A stretch of DNA of 49,939 nt from Gp6-AA40 sp032156805. GTDB lineage: Bacteria > Acidobacteriota > Vicinamibacteria > Vicinamibacterales > UBA2999. The stretch covers positions 1 through 49,939 of the forward strand of contig JALDXQ010000029.1 in the NCBI GenBank assembly GCA_032156805.1, in the 5' to 3' direction. The notes beneath the pieces are model-generated. The model was not told where the DNA came from. It saw nothing but the letters and a program-made list of their open reading frames with translations, and searched no databases. Made by a program: the position numbers and the translations under genes. Positions 44,930 through 49,939 of the stretch are shown here, in pieces. The stretch's first letter is position 1. Each line of letters opens with the position of its first letter.

Positions 44930-45354
44930 GGTCGGGATCCTGCGTTGCGCCTGTGGCTACCACAAAGTAGATCTATGTGCGATTCACCCGCGTTCAGTAG
45001 GTCGCCAGGCTGTGGCTATCGCAAAGTCCATCCGCGAAGAATGTTGCGCGTGTTGAGTGAACTCGGAGGCTCGGTGGTTCGGACCCCGGCGTCGGCGCCG
45101 AACTGCAACGCCCACGCGGAGCGTTTCATCCGGTCGATCAAGACGGAGTGCCTCGATCGCGTCGTGCCGCTGGGCGACGGCACTTTCGGTACCTCGTACG
45201 AGAGTTCATAGACCACTATCGCGCGGAACGGAATCATCAGGGCATCGGGAACGAGCTGATTGAGCGGTCACCCGACCGACTGACGGGCGGTTCCGTGCGC
45301 CGTCGTCAGCGAGTGGGCGCCATCCTTAACTACTATTACCGTTCAGCGGCGTGA
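44930..45354 (+). mobile_element. IS transposase remnant with 3' end
   Basis: Encodes RTPASAPNCNAHAERFIRSI and KTECLDRVVPLG, the C-terminal part of the integrase core, then after a frameshift REFIDHYRAERNHQGIGNEL and RRQRVGAILNYYYRSAA then stop. An upstream tandem CTGTGGCTA stretch (44951 and 44991) is duplicated. Same family as the tails elsewhere in the window. Confidence 0.7.
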
Positions 45355-45394
45355 TCACTGGCTCGTCCGAGAGAGGGACAGTACGCCGTCGACG

Positions 45395-45703
45395 TGCCGA
45401 CAACTCGCGCTCGAAAGTGCAAATTGTCCGTGCAGACAACTCCGCGAGGAACGCCGCCGCCTGGAGCGTAAAGGACTCGTGGAACTGGAACAACGAGCCA
45501 TGCCTGGAGTCGGGATAGATCAGCAGCACCGCATTCGGCAAGTGCTCACCGAGAGCGTAGGAGTTCGAGATGGGAATCAACTCATCGTGAATGACGTTGA
45601 CGACGAGCGTGGGCTGCCGGATGTCTTTGAGATCGCCGAAGTTCTCGGTAGCGACAGGCAGCGCGCGCTCGCGGCGAAGACCGGAAGTCTTCGAGCAGCT
45701 CAA
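45395..45703 (-). pseudogene. Alpha/beta-hydrolase C-terminal fragment
   Basis: NFGDLKDIRQPTLVVNVIHD, ELIPISNSYALGEHLPNAVL and DSRHGSLFQFHESFTLQAAA give the last third of an alpha/beta hydrolase with the Asp and His of the catalytic triad (IHDELIP and SRHGS). The nucleophile half is missing. The left end runs into IS-end repeat sequence (45397-45444). Confidence 0.6.
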
Positions 45704-45729
45704 AGCCGCGGCGTAAGATCAATAGGCGC

Positions 45730-47307
45730 TTACTGGTCGCGCCACTTCCTCGTGCCTGTGTGCCGAGGGTTCACGTTGTGCGATGTCTGGGCGATGCGAA
45801 GAATTGACTGGCCGCGAATTCCGTTCAAGGCGGCCGATTCGAGGCGAGTGCCATCGGCGCGTTGCCCGACAAGTTCGCCTCGCTGAATCGTGTAGCGCAC
45901 GGGCCGTGAATCGTCGTGAGGCGCAACCCTCGACGCGCGATGTCTCTCGCGCTGACCCCATGGCAGTACCGTCGCGATGATGTCGGGAGAGTCAGAGCGA
46001 CTGACGGTCAAATGCCGACGCCGGGCGTCGAGGCTCAGCTGCACGCGCCCACTGCCACGGGGTACCCGGTCCGCCAGCTCGATGCGTGAGCGCAAATCCG
46101 AGTTGAAACACAAGACACGTTCGCTGTTCGACGACGCTGCGAGAAGCATGCCCGATCGGAAGTCATAGATCGCGTCATCTACGACAACATCCAACGCCAG
46201 CTGCTGCGCCGATCTGCCTTCCGAATCGAGGACCGTGAGGGAGCTGGGACCGAACGCCACGAGTGCGTTGGCGCGGCCGTGATACGCCAGACGGCTGCCG
46301 CCGGAGACCGTTGCGAAAGGTTTCCATGTGCCCCGTCCAAGATCGAGATTCCAGATTGCACCGGATTGCGCGTCGAGCACCGATGCCGCTGGCCGGTTCG
46401 GGTGCAACGCGATGTCCGCGACGGGTCCGGAGAAGGGTACGTCGAAGACCCTCGTCGAGACGGAGGCCCCGTCCCAACTCGTCGAGTACACAACCACAGT
46501 ACTCGCTGTGGTATCAGCTACAGCATAAACGGGCAGGATGGTGATGAACCCTACGAGGAACTTCTTTTCGGCATAGCGCAGGACCCATCCTGTTTCGCCG
46601 TCGAGTGTGACGTGCACTGCGGTGACTGGCACTCTCTGCGTGTTCGTCGTGGATTGCGTCGCCAGATCGACCTTGTCACTGTTGGGATCGTGCACATGAA
46701 GAGCGAGCTGTCCGGCGACGGTTTCGAGGCCGATCAGCGTCACTGCATGGCCACCGTCCCGCTCGAACCCATCGTCGACGGGCTCGTAGTAGCCGATGCG
46801 TAGATTGATCAAGCCGCCGAAACGCACGATGTTATCGAGATCGTCGAACAGAACCGGAACGTCCTCATTGAAGTCCAACCCGGACACTATCAATGGGACG
46901 TTCCGATCATCCAGCCAGTCCACCATGCCTTCGACGGCGTCGTCGTAGTCCGTTCCACAGTCGGGATCGGTGTCCATGTAGTCTGCCATCTGCTGCAGGC
47001 GGCCCGGTATGGGATCTGATGGAGAGTCCGCAGACGGATGGCCGTTCTGGGCCAGATACATCATCCAATTCAAGGCTGTCGTCGGGTGACAGTACATCTT
47101 GCCGGTGTTCGGCAGCGCGCTCCACTGTTGATCGAGGTCGGGAACGCCGGAGATGTTGATGCACTTGAAGCCGGACAGGGCGCTCTTGATCGAATGCGGA
47201 CCCGGGGTTCCGGCCAGGTCCGGCCACACAGGGAGAACCAGGTCCTTCCACAGCGCGAATGGGTCAGGCATGAGCGCGCAACGTGCCAGGCTCTTGACGG
47301 ACATCAT
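45730..47307 (-). CDS. C39-like peptidase with C-terminal propeller
   Basis: A 525-residue protein. Residues about 55-230 form a papain-like C39-type domain: GKMYCHPTTALNWMMYLA (nucleophile Cys73), ERDGGHAVTLIGL (His187) and LHVHDPNSD (Asp207). The second half (about 250-500) has beta-rich repeats such as VADIALHPNRPAASVLDAQS and LAYHGRANALVAFGPSSL, a propeller-like arrangement. No signal peptide is evident, which is unusual for C39 peptidases. The role is unknown; it is followed on the same strand (upstream in transcription) by a fibre-like gene. Confidence 0.68.
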   Translation of the reverse strand: MMSVKSLARCALMPDPFALWKDLVLPVWPDLAGTPGPHSIKSALSGFKCINISGVPDLDQQWSALPNTGKMYCHPTTALNWMMYLAQNGHPSADSPSDPIPGRLQQMADYMDTDPDCGTDYDDAVEGMVDWLDDRNVPLIVSGLDFNEDVPVLFDDLDNIVRFGGLINLRIGYYEPVDDGFERDGGHAVTLIGLETVAGQLALHVHDPNSDKVDLATQSTTNTQRVPVTAVHVTLDGETGWVLRYAEKKFLVGFITILPVYAVADTTASTVVVYSTSWDGASVSTRVFDVPFSGPVADIALHPNRPAASVLDAQSGAIWNLDLGRGTWKPFATVSGGSRLAYHGRANALVAFGPSSLTVLDSEGRSAQQLALDVVVDDAIYDFRSGMLLAASSNSERVLCFNSDLRSRIELADRVPRGSGRVQLSLDARRRHLTVSRSDSPDIIATVLPWGQRERHRASRVAPHDDSRPVRYTIQRGELVGQRADGTRLESAALNGIRGQSILRIAQTSHNVNPRHTGTRKWRDQ

Positions 47308-47343
47308 CGAGGACCTCGAATATGGTTCGACGCGTGGACCTCT

Positions 47344-48390
47344 TCACTGCAACGCGATGAGCACCGGGATTAGGCCGGTGTCGGCAGCCTGGGCCCTCAG
47401 CGCCTTGCCGATCACGGCGCCGAACGCGCGGGTCTGATCCATCGCTTTCATGGCATGTCCCGGAGTGGCCGACGTCGTAAGCAGGTCGCCAACCGCAATC
47501 GGCGCATAGCGAGCGTCGACCTTGCAAAAGACCTTGCCGGTCAGCGCGATCGGCAGACGGTGCCGGCACGAAGGCTGTCTGCCAAGCACGATTCCGGGTT
47601 TGAGATCGCCAGCACCGGAGACAACCCCGACCACGCGCTTGTCATAGGCGTCGCGACCGAGCTCCAGCGCGTCATCCGCGCCGATCACCATGACGGCGCC
47701 AGGCTCGGCGCCTGCGACATGCGCGACGTCGAACTCCTCAGCGCAGTCGGCATTGCGCAGGATGATATCGCCGCTCTGACCGCTCAGCCAGATCGTCGCG
47801 TTGTTTGCGGTGTTGTTCACCTCTTCGGTGGCATCGAACAGGATCACGCTACCGTTTGCGCCTTGACCGCCCAGCCAGAGAATGCCCTCGGGGCCGGCGA
47901 TGGTGATCCGCTTCTTCCCGCCTGCGCTCAGCACCATCCGTGCGCCGGTGAGGCTCGCCACTTCGTTGCCCGCACCATCCCGCAGCGCGATGTCGCCGGT
48001 CTGCCCGCCATCGCCGAGTATGAGGGAGGCCTTCCCACCGTCGACGCGCACAGTCGTCTTCCCACTCTTCTCCTTTACCGAGATTGCACCAGCGGCTCCC
48101 TCCGTCCCACCGCCACCCACTGACACTTCAACCGTTTCCGTGGCCGGCTGAAGGATGCCCCCCTGCCGTCTTCCGAGCCAGAGTTCGTCATCGCCCTGCG
48201 CGTTTTGCACACGCAGACCCCAAAAGGAAAGTGCCGTGGCAGGGAGTCTGGGGCTCGCCTGGACGACCCGCCCCATCCGCACTCGCTCCTTGTTCTCCTG
48301 GTCCTCGAGGATCAGAGCTGGCGTGTTTGCGTCGATCGTCAGGGTGACGTCGGTGCCGCTCTCTTTCTGGTCAATCTTGCCCATGGCCAT
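47344..48390 (-). CDS. Beta-repeat protein with peptidase G2-like tail
   Basis: A 348-residue protein built of short beta-repeats (GDIALRDGAGNEVASL, ITIAGPEGILWLGG, GDIILRNADC) and a C-terminal domain (VVGVVSGAGDLKPGIVLGRQ, AVGDLLTTSATPGHAMKAMD, FGAVIGKALRAQAAD, LIPVLIAL) of the kind that ends phage tail-fibre or self-cleaving surface proteins. The start follows a short leader without a signal peptide. It is transcribed first in a possible two-gene unit with the C39-like gene (37-base gap). Confidence 0.65.
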   Translation of the reverse strand: MAMGKIDQKESGTDVTLTIDANTPALILEDQENKERVRMGRVVQASPRLPATALSFWGLRVQNAQGDDELWLGRRQGGILQPATETVEVSVGGGGTEGAAGAISVKEKSGKTTVRVDGGKASLILGDGGQTGDIALRDGAGNEVASLTGARMVLSAGGKKRITIAGPEGILWLGGQGANGSVILFDATEEVNNTANNATIWLSGQSGDIILRNADCAEEFDVAHVAGAEPGAVMVIGADDALELGRDAYDKRVVGVVSGAGDLKPGIVLGRQPSCRHRLPIALTGKVFCKVDARYAPIAVGDLLTTSATPGHAMKAMDQTRAFGAVIGKALRAQAADTGLIPVLIALQ

Positions 48391-48416
48391 ACTCCTCGTC
48401 GCGCGAGTTGTAGTCT

Positions 48417-49385
48417 ATGCTTGTCAGGATTTCATCGAGCCGACCGATGGCAAGCTTGCGACAATCGCTGAAGGGCATCGGCGCTCCCCCAAAATTTCCG
48501 TTTCACCTGCGCGCTGACTTCGGTCAGCGCACTCCGCGCAGCCTGCGGGCGGCAATGGCGGGAATGACCGATCCCCAGGTGTCGTCCTGGTCGCACCTGG
48601 GGATTGCACTGGCTCGAGAGAATACGGACACGTCGGACAACGCCCAGGGCGCGACGACGGACGGCGCGCTCTGGTACGTGGTGGCCAACGGCGATGACGG
48701 CCTCGCGCCGGTGATCGGCGTCTACGATAATGCGCATCAAATGGTAAAGAAGCTCCACCCAACTGCGGAGCACCACTCCAAGCTGATCGATGCCGGCGAC
48801 GGCACGCCACACTTCGGCGCGCCATGTTTCCGCAACGGCTTTCTTCACGTGCCGATCCAGCAACCGCAGGCCCTGTGGCGGCTGGCTCCAGACGGTGGTA
48901 ACCAGACGCTGGTCCTGCTCGAGGACGAGGACCAGGTGGCCGGCGCGATGCCATGGTGCGACATTCATCCGATAACCGACTTGTTGTACACGAGCAAGTT
49001 CGACATCGAGTCGAGTGACTCGCCGACCCTTTTCGCATACCGGTGGCAGGACATGACCAGGGTGCCGGCCGCTGACATCAGGCTGCAGAAGGGTTCGATG
49101 TACCTGGATCGGGTGCAGGGCGGTGTCTTCACCGATCGGGGCAGGGTCATTCTGAGCCGGACAGATCCTAACCGCGTCCATTGCTACTCAGCGCTGAACG
49201 GCCACTATTTCGGCGGACGCGAGCTCGGCGAGATCGATTCGGAAGCGGAGGGAGTCACGATCCGCGCGTGGAATTTTGGCTCATCCCAAGCCACTGTGCA
49301 CATCCTCGAGCAGGATGTGGACTACCCAGCCCCGAGCGACTTCTATCTGCACAGCTACGGCGTCCCCGAGCCTGGCCGCCTCTGA
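48417..49385 (+). CDS. Propeller-like protein of unknown function
   Basis: A 322-residue protein with beta-strand repeats: SSWSHLGIALARENTDTSDN, ALWYVVANGDDGLAPVIGVY, HFGAPCFRNGFLHVPIQQPQ and GVFTDRGRVILSRTDPNRVH. The pattern suits a six- or seven-bladed propeller. No catalytic motif is seen. It is transcribed divergently from the fibre-like gene 27 bases away, so the three genes share a tight cluster. The start may be 48417 or 48447. Confidence 0.6.
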   Translation: MLVRISSSRPMASLRQSLKGIGAPPKFPFHLRADFGQRTPRSLRAAMAGMTDPQVSSWSHLGIALARENTDTSDNAQGATTDGALWYVVANGDDGLAPVIGVYDNAHQMVKKLHPTAEHHSKLIDAGDGTPHFGAPCFRNGFLHVPIQQPQALWRLAPDGGNQTLVLLEDEDQVAGAMPWCDIHPITDLLYTSKFDIESSDSPTLFAYRWQDMTRVPAADIRLQKGSMYLDRVQGGVFTDRGRVILSRTDPNRVHCYSALNGHYFGGRELGEIDSEAEGVTIRAWNFGSSQATVHILEQDVDYPAPSDFYLHSYGVPEPGRL

Positions 49386-49609
49386 CTCCGCCGCGCACGG
49401 TCCACGAATCTACGCCAGCGAGACGTACAGGGCGATACTGCCGGGATGACGTGGACTGGGCGTCGACCCTCGCCGTTGTGCTCCGCAAGAATTCACGCTT
49501 CCCGTACTGCCCGAGTGTGCCACGGAGAAGTTGCCGCCGAAACAGGCAGTTTTTGAGGCAGGCCCTCATATCGCCCTGAACCCAGCATGAGTGGCTGAAC
49601 AACGGGGTG

Positions 49610-49833
49610 GGGACTTCAGTCCGACTTCAGTCCACGAACGCTCAAACACCAGGGAAGACCGAGGAACACCAGAGACCAGAGAGCAAGACGAATCAACACG
49701 ATAAAGAACCCTGCGAGATCTGCAAAACCTCCATCCCCGGTTCAAATCCGGGCGGCGCCTCCAAAATTCCAGTGCAAATTCGATCGTTTGTGCGTCTGGA
49801 GCACAATCCGCGCGTCGCAGATGGACCAAGTGG
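49610..49833. repeat. About 220-bp direct repeat (right copy)
   Basis: The right-hand match of 43561-43784, with the 11-bp repeat pair at 49613-49634 (ACTTCAGTCCG, ACTTCAGTCCA), the common ACGCTCAAACACC block, the tRNA-Cys fragment and the same following stretch. It bounds the right end of the 6-kb segment. Confidence 0.75.
49714..49763 (+). tRNA. tRNA-Cys 3' fragment (attachment-site copy 3)
   Basis: GAGATCTGCAAAACCTCC, then a T-arm with perfect stem (CCCGGTTCAAATCCGGG) and CGGCGCCTCCA. This copy keeps the T-arm, discriminator T and CCA intact; the anticodon 5' stem (GAGAT) mismatches the ACCTC side at one position and the 5' half of the tRNA is absent. The functional tRNA-Cys must lie outside the window. 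Confidence 0.75.
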
Positions 49834-49939
49834 CTGTGCCTTTCGAAAAGTCGAAACGAGGACAGGGCTCTACATTTCGAAGCACGCACACTGCGTGTCA
49901 GTCCTCGCCCTGCACTCGACGATGCTCTTGAGATCGCGG

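Noticed and set aside
47344..48390. Prophage tail module
   Set aside because: Only one fibre-like protein is present; no capsid, portal, terminase or tail-tube genes are nearby.
41806..49763. Functional tRNA-Cys gene
   Set aside because: None of the three copies has the 5' half (acceptor 5' strand and D-arm), so no cloverleaf can form.

Overview
The window is high-GC DNA (I judge 60-65% from composition, not computed). Gene content suggests an Acidobacteriota genome, probably Vicinamibacteria-like: a complete SUF operon led by an Rrf2 regulator, NfeD plus FloA, a PadR regulator coupled to a membrane protein, a tannase-family esterase, WD40 giants and many decayed insertion sequences (IS). 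The taxonomy is inference from gene style only; there is no rRNA and no intact tRNA.

Layout. (1) 1-11.9 kb is an ordinary core region: a sigma-54 AAA-like fragment protein, NhaA, an NfeD/FloA membrane-microdomain pair, then a tightly packed iron-sulfur assembly operon (Rrf2 regulator, IscA/SufA, SufB, SufC, SufD, SufS, SufU, SufT) preceded by a palindromic operator. (2) 11.9-24 kb is a decaying region: small zinc ribbons, a cyclic-phosphate-processing receiver-like protein, secreted and TPR proteins, a POTRA protein, and many gene relics (DUF2959, LuxR type, glycosyltransferase, cold shock, CheR/receiver, Crp/Fnr, dynamin-like GTPase). (3) 24-32.5 kb is a mobile-element and accessory zone: a VapBC module, one intact IS, a ParDE module with a frameshifted toxin, a DinB-like protein, a tannase-family esterase, and PadR with its membrane partner. 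(4) 32.5-41.9 kb is the most striking part: three large or unusual proteins that share the order TIR domain, one membrane segment, then a variable C-terminal module (WD40 propellers, ankyrin repeats, or coiled coil plus twin CX3C cysteines), with a MazEF module and IS debris between them. (5) 41.8-49.9 kb is a tandem array of small islands, each bordered by a copy of the 3' half of a tRNA-Cys(GCA) gene and by an 11-bp tandem repeat about 100 bp upstream. The islands carry an FAD-linked lactone-oxidase-like protein, a Phd/PIN toxin-antitoxin pair, and a trio of a C39-like peptidase with propeller, a fibre-like repeat protein and a propeller-like protein.

How it fits together. The core half is housekeeping. 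The accessory half looks like repeated site-specific integration at a tRNA-Cys locus that built up anti-phage or cell-death style cargo (three TIR proteins, four toxin-antitoxin modules) and surface or secreted proteins of unknown role. No integrase gene is recognisable in the window, so the recombinase must lie outside or be lost. The TIR triad is the best candidate for an undescribed system; its function is inferred from domain architecture alone.
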